A stretch of 17,802 nt of DNA from Hyphomicrobiales bacterium (GTDB lineage: Bacteria; Pseudomonadota; Alphaproteobacteria; Rhizobiales; Xanthobacteraceae). Below the pieces are notes generated by a model. The model saw only the letters and a list, made by a program, of their open reading frames with translations. It made no database searches and was not told where the DNA came from. The translations under genes were made by a program, and so were the position numbers. Positions 7,171 through 14,798 of the stretch are shown one piece after another. Every line of letters begins with the position of its first letter. The first letter of the stretch is position 1. Location of the stretch: the NCBI GenBank assembly GCA_023266695.1, contig JAHFPO010000029.1, forward strand, positions 1-17,802, given 5' to 3'.

Positions 7171-7985
7171 AGATCGAAGCCCGCCACCACCGGAACATGG
7201 TCGGAGGGCCGCTGCCATCCGCGTGCCTCGCGCACGATCGTCATCTCCCGGGCCGTGCGCACGAGCGCCGGGCTTGCCCATACATGATCGAGACGGCGGC
7301 CCTTGTCGGCCGCGGCCCAGTCGGGCGAGCGATAGCTCCACCAGGTGTAGAGCTTCGCCGGCTCCGGCACGAAGCCGCGCATGACGTCGATCCATCCGCC
7401 GGCCCGCTGCAGCGCGCCGAGCTTCTCGACTTCGACCGGCGTGTGACTGACGACGTCGAGCAGTTGGCGATGGTTCCACACGTCGTGCTCGAGCGGCGCG
7501 ATGTTCAGATCGCCCACGAGCAGTGAACGCGCACCCGCGGCCGCGTCGCGGCAAACGGGCGAATCCTTCAGCTCGTCGAGGAAAGCGAGCTTGTGGGCGA
7601 ACTTGTCGTTGATCGCGGGATCGGGCTCGTCGCCGCCGGCGGGGATGTAAAAATTATGGATCGTCAAAGGCTTGGCAAGGCCCGCGTCACTCCCCAGCGT
7701 GACCGCGAGATGGCGGGAGTCGTCACGGCCGCAAAAATAAGCGCGCGACACTTCCGCAAACGGCTGGCGCGACGCGACGGCGACGCCATGCCAGCCCTTT
7801 TGTCCGTTGAGCGCGATGTGTTCGAACCCGAGCCGGACGAAATCCGAGTGCGGAAAGCTATCGTCCGAACACTTCGTCTCCTGCAGGCACAGCACGTCGG
7901 GAGCGTGGAGCGCGACGAAGCGTTCGATCAACGACAGCCGTAGTCGCACCGAATTGACGTTCCAAGTCGCGACGACGAGACGCAT
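7167..7985 (-). CDS. xth: Exodeoxyribonuclease III (AP endonuclease, Xth family)
   Basis: This 272-residue Mg-dependent nuclease cleaves at abasic sites and removes 3'-blocking groups in base-excision repair. The catalytic set is complete: N9/N11 in ATWNVNSVR, E36 in LQETKC, Y113 in FYIP, D159/N161 in GDLNIAP, D233 in RRLDHVW and D262/H263 in SDHVPV. Its TAG stop shares CTAG (7167-7170) with the TAG stop of the convergent cyclic-nucleotide-binding gene. It lies 79 bp downstream of lolA on the same strand and may be the last gene of an ftsK-lolA-xth transcript. Confidence 0.95.
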   Translation of the reverse strand: MRLVVATWNVNSVRLRLSLIERFVALHAPDVLCLQETKCSDDSFPHSDFVRLGFEHIALNGQKGWHGVAVASRQPFAEVSRAYFCGRDDSRHLAVTLGSDAGLAKPLTIHNFYIPAGGDEPDPAINDKFAHKLAFLDELKDSPVCRDAAAGARSLLVGDLNIAPLEHDVWNHRQLLDVVSHTPVEVEKLGALQRAGGWIDVMRGFVPEPAKLYTWWSYRSPDWAAADKGRRLDHVWASPALVRTAREMTIVREARGWQRPSDHVPVVAGFDL

Positions 7986-8064
7986 GCGGACGAGCGGCGG
8001 GCAGTGGGGCCAGGTTGAAATGCGGCATCGACTCGATGCGGGCCGGACCTCCGCGGCCGATTGA

Positions 8065-8961
8065 TTACTGCATCACGCGTTCGTAATTGATCTTGAACAG
8101 GCTGGGATCCGGCTTCTGGGTCTGATTGAGATTGTAGATCGCCACCGTGGTGTCGTAGCCCTGCGGGTCGGTCACGGTCCACTGCTTCAATTGCGAATCC
8201 TGGGCGCCGAACATGATCATCAGCCGATGCTTGCCGACGACGGCGTGAGATTCCTCGATCACGACGGTGATGAAAATGTCGTCCTGATAGACGCCGACGA
8301 CACGGGCGTCCTTGAGAAGATCGATCTTATCCGCCAGCAGGAAGCGCAACGGCGTCTGCGATAAGGGATAAAGATCCTGGGTCGCGAGATTGCGGTCGCG
8401 CACCACGACGGAATTGCCATCGGAGATCAATTCGACCGGACTGGGCGGATCATAATCAAAGCGGACCTTGCCCGGTTTCTGCAGATAGAACTCACCCTGG
8501 GTGCGTGTGCCGTCCGGTCCGACCTGGACGAAGTTGCCGACCAGCGTGACGATGGAATTGAAATAGCCATTGATCCGCTCGACCGTCGACCTTTGGGGGA
8601 GGTCGAAAGCGGTCGCGGTGTTTTGGCCGGACTGGGTCGCAGCGTCAGGCGGCACATTCGGACGACCGCCGCCGGGGATCACCACGGCAGGCATGGTCGG
8701 CGTCAACGAGAGCGCATCACCCGTGGGCGGCGAACCGACTGCACTCTGTGTGGCCGGCTCCCTCTCTTTCGGGAGTGGAGGCGGGGGAGGCAGCGGAACG
8801 ACAGCGGGCAGAGCCTGGGCCGGAGGCTGGATCTGCGCCGAAGGCAGGGACGGCGCGGCAGGCAAAACTTGCGCGGACAGGCCGACCGGCTTCACCAATA
8901 TCGCGGCGGAGATCACGCCCGCGGCGAGAATCACCCACGCCTCTGCAACGCCTTGACGCAT
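8065..8961 (-). CDS. lolA: LolA-like outer-membrane lipoprotein carrier with Pro-rich N-terminal extension
   Basis: This 298-residue protein has a signal peptide (about 1-30, hydrophobic 9-22, likely cut near GLSA-Q). A Pro/Ala-rich, low-complexity linker follows (about 34-105, with a run of six prolines), then a LolA fold (about 122-298). Fold markers are INGYFNSIVTLVGNFVQ, a GEFYLQKPGKVRFDYDPPSP strand pair and LYPLSQTPLRFLL. LolA ferries lipoproteins across the periplasm from LolCDE to LolB. Bacterial LolA is usually about 200 residues, so the linker accounts for the extra length. A strong Shine-Dalgarno (GGAGGAG, 8965-8971) fixes the start. It follows ftsK by 84 bp, an order seen in many proteobacteria. 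Confidence 0.88.
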   Translation of the reverse strand: MRQGVAEAWVILAAGVISAAILVKPVGLSAQVLPAAPSLPSAQIQPPAQALPAVVPLPPPPPLPKEREPATQSAVGSPPTGDALSLTPTMPAVVIPGGGRPNVPPDAATQSGQNTATAFDLPQRSTVERINGYFNSIVTLVGNFVQVGPDGTRTQGEFYLQKPGKVRFDYDPPSPVELISDGNSVVVRDRNLATQDLYPLSQTPLRFLLADKIDLLKDARVVGVYQDDIFITVVIEESHAVVGKHRLMIMFGAQDSQLKQWTVTDPQGYDTTVAIYNLNQTQKPDPSLFKINYERVMQ

Positions 8962-8964
8962 GTT

Positions 8965-8971
8965 CTCCTCC
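8965..8971 (-). promoter_or_regulatory. Strong Shine-Dalgarno of lolA
   Basis: GGAGGAG on the minus strand, three bases from the start codon, makes ATG 8959-8961 the start and indicates independent translation initiation after ftsK. Confidence 0.8.
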
Positions 8972-9045
8972 GGGAGGGGATACCTGTAAGCCCGGTCGAT
9001 CCGTAGCCGTCGGCTGTGGCGATTTGGCGACTGCGCAGCCTTTCG

Positions 9046-11433
9046 TCAATAGGCTTGTTCGCGCTCCCCGGCCAGGATTTCGCGTTTGCCGGCGTGATTG
9101 GCGGGCCCGACGACGCCCTCCTTCTCCATCCGCTCGATGATCGAGGCCGCGCGGTTGTAGCCGATCTGCAAGCGGCGCTGGACATAGCTGGTCGAAGCTT
9201 TGCGGTCGCGCAGCACGATCGCGACCGCCCGCTGATAGAGATCGCCGCCTTCGTCGCCGAAGCCGCCCTTGTCGAACACGCTGCCGTCCTCGTCCTCGTC
9301 CGGCTCGGCGGTGACGGCCTCGCAATATTCGGGCACGCCCTGCTCCTTGATATGGGCGACCACCCGCTCGAGCTCCCGGTCGGAGACGAAGGGGCCGTGT
9401 ACGCGCACGATACGCCCGCCACCCGCCATGTAAAGCATGTCGCCCTGGCCGAGGAGTTGCTCGGCGCCCTGCTCGTTGAGGATGGTGCGGCTGTCGATCT
9501 TCGAGGTCACCTGGAACGAGATGCGGGTCGGGAAGTTTGCCTTGATGGTGCCGGTAATCACGTCGACCGAGGGGCGCTGCGTCGCCATGACCAGATGGAT
9601 GCCGCCGGCGCGCGCCATCTGGGCGAGGCGCTGGATCGCGCCCTCGATGTCCTTGCCGGCGACCATCATGAGGTCCGCCATCTCGTCGACCACCACGACG
9701 AGATAGGGCAGCGGCTCGAGTTCCATCTCCTCGCGCTCGTAGATCGCCTCGCCGGTCTCGCGATCGAAGCCGGTCTGCACCGTTCGCATGATGCTCTCGC
9801 CGTTTTCGCGCGCTTCGGCGATGCGGGCATTGAAGCCCTCGATGTTGCGCACGCCGAGTTTGGACATCTTCTTGTAGCGCTCCTCCATCTCTCGCACCGT
9901 CCATTTGAGCGCGATAATGGCCTTGCGCGGGTCGGTCACGACCGGAGCGAGGAGGTGCGGAATGCCGTCATAGACCGAGAGCTCCAGCATCTTGGGGTCG
10001 ACCAGTATCAGCCGGCACTCCTCGGGCTTGAGGTGGTAGAGCAGCGACAAGATCATGGTGTTGATCGCGACCGACTTGCCCGAGCCGGTGGTGCCGGCGA
10101 TCAAGAGATGCGGCATGCGCGCGAGATCGACGATGACCGGTTCGCCGCCAATGGTCTTACCGAGACAGAGCGGCAGCTGCGCACTCGAGCGCGAGAAATC
10201 CTGCCGCGCGAGCAATTCGCGCAGGACCACCTTCTCGCGCCTGGGGTTCGGCAATTCGATGCCGATAGCGTTGCGGCCGGGGACGACGGCGACGCGCGCA
10301 GAGACCGCGCTCATGGAGCGCGCGATGTCATCGGCAAGCCCGATCACGCGCGACGATTTGATGCCGGGCGCGGGCTCCAGCTCATAGAGCGTCACCACCG
10401 GTCCGGGCCGCACGTTCACGATCTCGCCCTGTACGCCGAAGTCCTTGAGGACGTTCTCGAGCTGACGGGCGTTTTCCTCGAGCGCCGCGGGCGAAAGAGA
10501 TGGCGCGCGTTCGCGCGGAACGGCGGCGAGCAGTTCGAGGGGGGGAAACTCGTAGCGCCCCTTGCGCGCGCGCGCGGCGGGGCGACGGCGAGAAGCCGAC
10601 CGGCCGGGTCGTTCGCGGCGCTCATCGTCTTCGTCACGATCGTCGAGGGCGCCAGAGAGCGTCGGCTCGCGCCGCGGGTCGGACAGGATTGCATCTTGGT
10701 CGCAGCCAAACATTTCGCGCAGAATCGTTCGCAAACCGGCACCGCGGCCGCCTCCCGCCCGGCGGCCGAACAGGCGCGCTTTCAGCGCCAGGAATCCGTG
10801 GGCGAGCGCGCCCAGCGAGATTGCGGCTTTCCCGGAACGATCCTCTTCCCCGTCTTCGGACGGGGCGGGCAATCCCACTCCCGACGCGATCGCGAGCGCG
10901 ATGATGGAGAAGAAACCCGATAGCAGCCCGATGAAAATACGAACCTCGCTCGTGAGCTCGCCGCCGACGGCGAGGGAGGGGAGTCTCAATAACCCATCGC
11001 CGAGCACGCCGCCGAGACCCGCCGGCAGCGGCCAATTTGGCGGCGGCGGCAGCGCGGCGGCGAAAACGGCGCTGAAGGCGATGCCCAGAACCCATGCCAC
11101 GAGGCGAATTCGTTCACGGGCGGGCGCGCGGTGGGTGAGGAATCGCCAACCCCAGATCGCCACCGGCAACACCGCCGCGATGGCGGCGATGCCGAACAGC
11201 TGCATCAGGTAATCTGCGACGATCGCACCCGGCAGGCCCAGCAGATTGCGCACCTCACCGTCGGTCGCATGACTGAAGCTCGGGTCTTGGGCCGACCAGG
11301 TAGCCAGCGCGAGCATGCCTACCGCCGAGCAAGCGATGAGGGCGAACCCGCAGAGCTCGACAACACGCCGGCGCAGCGCGCCGAGGATTTCCTCGGGCAG
11401 CAGATGGATCGCGCGGGTCGAGGTCGTGCGCAT
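9046..11433 (-). CDS. ftsK: DNA translocase FtsK
   Basis: This 795-residue septal DNA pump clears chromosomes from the division site. Four membrane segments lie at about 25-46, 76-98, 108-128 and 164-188. A short Arg-rich linker (about 220-290) follows, then the motor: Walker A GTTGSGKS at 447-454, Walker B LVVVVDEMADLMM, and a RecA-like core. The C-terminal gamma winged helix (about 725-795, YVQRRLQIGYNRAASIIERM) reads KOPS sites and activates XerCD. The linker is short compared with E. coli FtsK (about 1,300 residues) but usual for Alphaproteobacteria. The start is ATG 11431-11433 (MRTTSTRAIHLL); 94 further upstream codons cross the hairpin and CtrA box and are not coding. lolA follows on the same strand. 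Confidence 0.95.
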   Translation of the reverse strand: MRTTSTRAIHLLPEEILGALRRRVVELCGFALIACSAVGMLALATWSAQDPSFSHATDGEVRNLLGLPGAIVADYLMQLFGIAAIAAVLPVAIWGWRFLTHRAPARERIRLVAWVLGIAFSAVFAAALPPPPNWPLPAGLGGVLGDGLLRLPSLAVGGELTSEVRIFIGLLSGFFSIIALAIASGVGLPAPSEDGEEDRSGKAAISLGALAHGFLALKARLFGRRAGGGRGAGLRTILREMFGCDQDAILSDPRREPTLSGALDDRDEDDERRERPGRSASRRRPAARARKGRYEFPPLELLAAVPRERAPSLSPAALEENARQLENVLKDFGVQGEIVNVRPGPVVTLYELEPAPGIKSSRVIGLADDIARSMSAVSARVAVVPGRNAIGIELPNPRREKVVLRELLARQDFSRSSAQLPLCLGKTIGGEPVIVDLARMPHLLIAGTTGSGKSVAINTMILSLLYHLKPEECRLILVDPKMLELSVYDGIPHLLAPVVTDPRKAIIALKWTVREMEERYKKMSKLGVRNIEGFNARIAEARENGESIMRTVQTGFDRETGEAIYEREEMELEPLPYLVVVVDEMADLMMVAGKDIEGAIQRLAQMARAGGIHLVMATQRPSVDVITGTIKANFPTRISFQVTSKIDSRTILNEQGAEQLLGQGDMLYMAGGGRIVRVHGPFVSDRELERVVAHIKEQGVPEYCEAVTAEPDEDEDGSVFDKGGFGDEGGDLYQRAVAIVLRDRKASTSYVQRRLQIGYNRAASIIERMEKEGVVGPANHAGKREILAGEREQAY

Positions 11434-11543
11434 CGTGGTTGGTTCCGTGTCACCGTCAGGCGGGAGGCGGCGAGCGATCGCCCTTCGCCATCTCGATTTG
11501 CCCGCATGCCGGCCCGAGTTCCCGGACCTTAAAAAGAGCCTGG

Positions 11544-11558
11544 TTAAGGGCCGATTAA
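11544..11558 (-). promoter_or_regulatory. CtrA box (TTAA-N7-TTAA) upstream of ftsK
   Basis: TTAA (11544-11547), seven bases, TTAA (11555-11558) match the full CtrA consensus exactly. The + strand reads on as TTAACCAT and the site is flanked by a symmetric GGTTAA/TTAACC pair (11542-11547 and 11555-11560). It lies 110 bp upstream of the ftsK start, with only the amtB 3' end beyond it, so ftsK is its natural target. CtrA is the alphaproteobacterial cell-cycle master regulator. Direct control is inferred. Confidence 0.65.
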
Positions 11559-11574
11559 CCATCGGCAAAAACGC

Positions 11575-11604
11575 GGAAAGCCCCGGCCGAAACCGGGGCT
11601 TTCC
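11575..11604. terminator. Strong hairpin, probable rho-independent terminator of amtB
   Basis: The arms GGAAAGCCCCGG (11575-11586) and CCGGGGCTTTCC (11593-11604) are perfect 12-bp inverted repeats around the loop CCGAAA. It begins 41 bp downstream of the amtB stop. Read leftward, the stem is followed by GCGTTTTTGCC, giving a moderate U-tract; it should separate glnK-amtB from ftsK transcription. Confidence 0.75.
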
Positions 11605-11644
11605 CTTGTTGTGACCTGCCGGCGCGGTGACGCCGGAGGACGGC

Positions 11645-13105
11645 TTACATGTTGTAGGCGCGTTCGCCGTGATCGTTGATGTCGAGACCCTCGCGCTCCG
11701 CGTCGGACCTGACACGCAGTCCGACCAGAATGTCGACGATCTTGTACAGGATTGCCGAACCGATGCCCGACCACAGCAGCGTGATCACGACCGCCTTGGA
11801 TTGGGCGATCATTTGAGCGACGAGGTCGTACTCGGCGACCTTGTTGATGGTGTAATCGAAGATGCCGGTACCGCCGAGCGCCGGATTGACGAGAATCCCG
11901 GTGCCGAGCGCCCCGACGATACCGCCGATGCAATGAACACCGAAGACGTCGAGCGAGTCGTCGTATTTGAACGCGTTCTTGATGGTCGTGCAGAAGAAGA
12001 AGCAGACCACGCCGGCGACGAGACCGAGCACGAGCGCGCCCATGGCTCCGGAGAAGCCCGATGCCGGTGTTACGGCGACGAGACCCGCTACTGCACCCGA
12101 GACCGCACCGAGCACGGTCGGCTTACCCTTCACGATCCACTCGGCGAACATCCACGACATGGCGCAGGCCGCGGTCGCGATGAAGGTATTGAGGAACGCA
12201 ACCACCGCCGAACCCGCCGCTTCGAGATTGGAGCCGGCATTGAAGCCGAACCAGCCGAACCACAAGAGGCACGCGCCGATCATGGTCATGGTCAGCGAGT
12301 GCGGAGGCATCACTTCCCTGCCGTAGCCGATGCGCTTGCCGACGAGCAAGCAACCGACGAGGCCGGCGATACCGGAATTGATGTGAACGACGGTGCCGCC
12401 GGCGAAGTCGATGGCGCCGGCCTTGTAGAGATAGCCTCCGTCCGCCAGAACGGCATCCAGAGCTTCCTGGGCCTTTGCCTTGACAGCTGAATCAGTCGCG
12501 GCAGCGAGAACCTTTGCAGCCGCATCGATCGCGTCGGGACCGGACCAGTACCAGACCATGTGCGCGATCGGGAAATAGACAAAGGTGATCCACAGCGGCA
12601 TGAACAGTGCGATGGCGGAAAACTTCGTCCGTTCCGCCAGCGATCCCAGAATAAGCGCCGCCGTGATCGCAGCGAACGTCATCTGGAACATCACATAGAC
12701 GCCTTCGGGAATCGCCACGCCGACCGTGAAGGTCGCGGCCGGAGTATCGGGCGCGATGCCGGCGAGGAAGGCCCTGGAGAAGCCCCCGATGAAGTCCGCC
12801 GATATGCCGGAGCCGGCCGTGAACGTCAGGCTATAGCCGTAAAGCACCCAGATCAGCAGGACGATGCATTCCGTGTAGAAGACCTGCAGCAGCATCGAGA
12901 GCATGTTCTTCGAGCGCACGAGACCGCCATAGAACAACGCCAGACCAGGGATGGTCATGCACAGGACGAGGACCGTGGCGGTCATCATCCAAGCAGTATC
13001 GCCCTTGTCGATTTTCGGCCCTTCGGCGGCGAGCGCCGGGGCTACGGCGATCATCGCCGTGAGTAACGCGGGCAATCCCGCGCGTAGCCAGTTTTTGGAC
13101 GTCAT
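11645..13105 (-). CDS. amtB: Ammonium transporter AmtB
   Basis: This 486-residue channel conducts ammonia/ammonium through the inner membrane. It has a cleavable signal peptide (1 to about 26, ALTAMIAVAPALA-like) followed by about 11 membrane helices. The twin pore histidines are visible in GTVVHINSG and DVFGVHCIGG; the family signature FGWFGFNAGS is present. A polar insert of about 35 residues (DAAAKVLAAATDSAVKAKAQ onward) lies between the ALFMPLWITFVY helix and the histidine helix. The start is ATG 13103-13105 (MTSKNWLRAG) with GGAG about 8 bases upstream; 22 upstream in-frame codons overlap glnK and are not used. It is cotranscribed with glnK, 40 bp upstream, whose product blocks the pore under nitrogen sufficiency. 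Confidence 0.96.
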   Translation of the reverse strand: MTSKNWLRAGLPALLTAMIAVAPALAAEGPKIDKGDTAWMMTATVLVLCMTIPGLALFYGGLVRSKNMLSMLLQVFYTECIVLLIWVLYGYSLTFTAGSGISADFIGGFSRAFLAGIAPDTPAATFTVGVAIPEGVYVMFQMTFAAITAALILGSLAERTKFSAIALFMPLWITFVYFPIAHMVWYWSGPDAIDAAAKVLAAATDSAVKAKAQEALDAVLADGGYLYKAGAIDFAGGTVVHINSGIAGLVGCLLVGKRIGYGREVMPPHSLTMTMIGACLLWFGWFGFNAGSNLEAAGSAVVAFLNTFIATAACAMSWMFAEWIVKGKPTVLGAVSGAVAGLVAVTPASGFSGAMGALVLGLVAGVVCFFFCTTIKNAFKYDDSLDVFGVHCIGGIVGALGTGILVNPALGGTGIFDYTINKVAEYDLVAQMIAQSKAVVITLLWSGIGSAILYKIVDILVGLRVRSDAEREGLDINDHGERAYNM

Positions 13106-13145
13106 GGGTGAGAACTCCGTCGCGTGGCTGAAGTCGTTTCGGGAA

Positions 13146-13484
13146 TCAGAGGGCGTTGTCATCGGTCTCACCGGTGCGGATGCGCACGGCGTTGTCGATC
13201 GGGTAGACGAAAATTTTCCCGTCGCCGATTTGGCCGGTTTTCGCGGCCCCCGTGATCGCTGCGATCGCTTTCTTCACTTGGTCGGACGCGACCGCGACCT
13301 CGACCTTGAGCTTCGGCAGAAAGTTCACGGCATATTCGGCGCCCCGATAAATCTCGGTGTGCCCCTTCTGCCGGCCGTAGCCCTTGACCTCGGTGACGGT
13401 CAGTCCGTGGACGCCGATGCCGGTGAGGGCGTCGCGCACCTCCTCCAGCTTGAACGGCTTGATGATGGCCATGACGATCTTCAT
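13146..13484 (-). CDS. glnK: PII nitrogen regulatory protein GlnK
   Basis: This 112-residue PII trimer subunit senses ATP/ADP and 2-oxoglutarate and gates AmtB. The T-loop shows the uridylylation site Y51 in HTEIYRGAEYAVNFLPK; the B-loop is TGAAKTGQIGDGKIFVYP and the C-loop VRIRTGE. ATG 13482-13484 starts MKIVMAIIKPFKLEEV, the invariant family N-terminus, with AGGA six bases upstream; 28 extra open codons upstream are not real. Its linkage to amtB and the sigma-54-like promoter upstream identify it as GlnK rather than GlnB, which normally sits beside glnA. Confidence 0.95.
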   Translation of the reverse strand: MKIVMAIIKPFKLEEVRDALTGIGVHGLTVTEVKGYGRQKGHTEIYRGAEYAVNFLPKLKVEVAVASDQVKKAIAAITGAAKTGQIGDGKIFVYPIDNAVRIRTGETDDNAL

Positions 13485-13608
13485 GTGATTCCTGTCCCCC
13501 GTGAGATCCCGGCTTGGCTCGAGGCCGTGGCCGGGTGTTTCAATGGGGCTCTGCCGCAACCGGTTCAAAAGAATTGAGCCGCCGAGGCCAAAGCCGGGGC
13601 ATTAGGAA

Positions 13609-13623
13609 TCAAATGGCGTGCCA
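13609..13623 (-). promoter_or_regulatory. Sigma-54-like promoter of glnK-amtB
   Basis: Read on the minus strand this is TGGCACG-CCAT-TTGA. It matches the -24 element TGGCACG perfectly at the right spacing; the -12 element is TTGA instead of TTGC, one deviation at a normally conserved base. It lies about 125 bp upstream of glnK. Nitrogen-limited, NtrC/RpoN-dependent glnK-amtB expression is standard in proteobacteria. Confidence 0.6.
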
Positions 13624-13639
13624 AACCGCGAGGTTTGGC
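13620..13639. repeat. Inverted repeat overlapping the glnK promoter
   Basis: GCCAAACC (13620-13627) and GGTTTGGC (13632-13639) form a perfect 8-bp inverted repeat with a GCGA spacer. Its left arm overlaps the first four bases of the -24 element, so a protein bound here could block RNA polymerase. It may equally be chance in GC-rich DNA. Confidence 0.45.
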
Positions 13640-13694
13640 CGAAGGCATTGAAAAATAAAGAGTTTCTTAACAGGTCAGAAGCCGGCGCGTTGGC

Positions 13695-13713
13695 TATGCC
13701 GCAGGCCGGCATA
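13695..13713. repeat. 7-bp dyad upstream of the glnK promoter
   Basis: TATGCCG (13695-13701) and CGGCATA (13707-13713) are perfect arms around CAGGC. The site lies about 80 bp upstream of the sigma-54-like promoter, where an enhancer-binding protein would sit, but it does not match the NtrC consensus (TGCACC-N5-GGTGCA). Confidence 0.4.
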
Positions 13714-13817
13714 AAGATGCGTCAAGGCTGCCTAATTCTTGAGCATTTCATGGGGCCGCCGAAAAAAATGATCGCTCCATGAGCAAACCCGCTCAGTGTT
13801 CGATTCGACTAAGAAGA

Positions 13818-14684
13818 TCAGCTTTCGGTCCGGCGCGCGCGGATCAGCCCCTCCTGGGCCACCGAGGCGACCAGAGTACCGTCGCGGGCGAAGATGAGAC
13901 CGCGGGCAAGGCCGAGCGCGCCTTCGGCATTAGGAGCGTCCTGGGCGTAGAGCAGCCACTCGTCGGCGCGGAAGGGGCGGTGGAACCACAGCGCATGATC
14001 GAGGCTCGCCGCCTGGATCGACTTGTCGAACACGGTGCGGCCGTGGGGGATGAGCGTCGAGTCGAGCAGCGTCATGTCGGAGGCATAGGCAAGGACGCAT
14101 TGGTGAATCGCCGGATCGTCGGGCAATGGCGCGGTCGCCCGGATCCAGACATGGAAGCGCGGGTCGCGATGCTCGCGCGATGTGTAACGGGCGAACTCGA
14201 CCGGCCGGAGCTCGATCGGCCGCTCGCGCTCGTAATAGCGCCGCACCGGATCGGGCATCATCGGCAAAACTCGCTCTCTGATCTCCTGTTCGCCCGGCAA
14301 TTCCTCGGGCGGCGGCACCTTGGGCATCTCGGCCTGATGAGAGAAGCCCGACTCCTCGCGGTGATAGGACACCGACATGGAGAAAATCGCCTCGCCATGC
14401 TGAATCGCCTTCACCATGCGCGTCGTGAAACTCTTGCCGTCGCGGATGCGCTCGACCTGGTAGATGATCGGAACCTTGGGGTCGCCCGGCAGCAGGAAAT
14501 AGGCATGGAGCGAATGCACCGGCCGGCCCTCGACGGTGCGGGTGGCGGCGACCAGCGCCTGTCCGATCACTTGTCCGCCGAACACGCGCTGCCAGCCGAC
14601 CTGCGGCGAGCGCCCGCGGAAGAGATTCACTTCGAGCGGCTCGAGGTCGAGGATATCGAGGAGGCTACGGACGGCGCTCGCCAT
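13818..14684 (-). CDS. tesB: Acyl-CoA thioesterase II
   Basis: This 288-residue double hot-dog-fold enzyme hydrolyses acyl-CoA to free fatty acid and CoA. Family motifs are visible: FRGRSPQVGWQRVFGGQVIG near residue 25, the Asp-containing LAYASDMTLLDS, SLDHALWFHRPFRADEW with its active-site region, and LVASVAQEGLIR at the C-terminus with the catalytic Gln. The length equals E. coli TesB (286). I chose ATG 14682-14684 by the family N-terminus; a TTG 36 bp upstream would add 12 residues. It is divergent from a UbiH-family gene, 114 bp away. Confidence 0.93.
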   Translation of the reverse strand: MASAVRSLLDILDLEPLEVNLFRGRSPQVGWQRVFGGQVIGQALVAATRTVEGRPVHSLHAYFLLPGDPKVPIIYQVERIRDGKSFTTRMVKAIQHGEAIFSMSVSYHREESGFSHQAEMPKVPPPEELPGEQEIRERVLPMMPDPVRRYYERERPIELRPVEFARYTSREHRDPRFHVWIRATAPLPDDPAIHQCVLAYASDMTLLDSTLIPHGRTVFDKSIQAASLDHALWFHRPFRADEWLLYAQDAPNAEGALGLARGLIFARDGTLVASVAQEGLIRARRTES

Positions 14685-14798
14685 GGAATGATGGGCCTTT
14701 GAAGGAGATTGGGCGGGCAAAGCGGATTGCGCCCGCCTGAACGTGGCGTCAAGGCCGAGTGCGATTCACAGCCTTCGCCACGTGCGTTAGAATGGGAC
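14685..14798. other. Divergent intergenic region, tesB/ubiH
   Basis: This 114-bp gap must hold promoters for both genes. I see no clear hexamers. GATTC (14763-14767) is a possible CcrM (GANTC) methylation site close to the ubiH start. Confidence 0.4.

Larger units (their letters stand above)
11434..11644. other. Intergenic region, ftsK promoter and amtB 3' end
   Basis: This 211-bp gap lies between the ftsK start and the amtB stop; both genes read leftward. It holds a strong hairpin next to amtB (11575-11604) and a CtrA-type box (11544-11558) on the ftsK side. The stretch 11434-11528 shows no gene; it is presumably ftsK 5' untranslated sequence. Confidence 0.7.
13485..13817. other. Intergenic region upstream of glnK
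   Basis: This 333-bp gap holds no gene. It contains the sigma-54-like promoter (13609-13623), an overlapping 8-bp inverted repeat (13620-13639), a second 7-bp dyad (13695-13713), an A/T-rich stretch (13648-13671) and an A7 run (13762-13768). The A7 run, read leftward as T7, follows a weak GCTC-ATG-GAGC stem and might terminate tesB. I see no convincing NtrC site. Confidence 0.6.

Noticed and set aside
9016..10923. 635-codon open frame on + antisense to ftsK
   Set aside because: Translation is His/Asp/Arg/Leu-rich with no recognisable domain and lies opposite a clear ftsK; long antisense frames are common in GC-rich DNA.
11434..11715. 94-codon upstream extension of ftsK
   Set aside because: It would translate the terminator hairpin and CtrA box and overlap amtB; the family N-terminus begins at 11433.
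11627..12490. 287-codon open frame on + opposite amtB
   Set aside because: Asp/Glu/Arg/His-rich shadow of a membrane protein gene; the opposite strand encodes conserved AmtB motifs.
13762..13800. Possible rho-independent terminator for tesB
   Set aside because: There is an A7 run (T7 on -) but the neighbouring stem is only 4 bp, too weak to list as a feature.
4435..14767. Scattered GANTC (CcrM-type) sites in intergenic DNA
   Set aside because: Present near leuS, glnK and ubiH starts, but five-base motifs are expected by chance and no cluster is evident.
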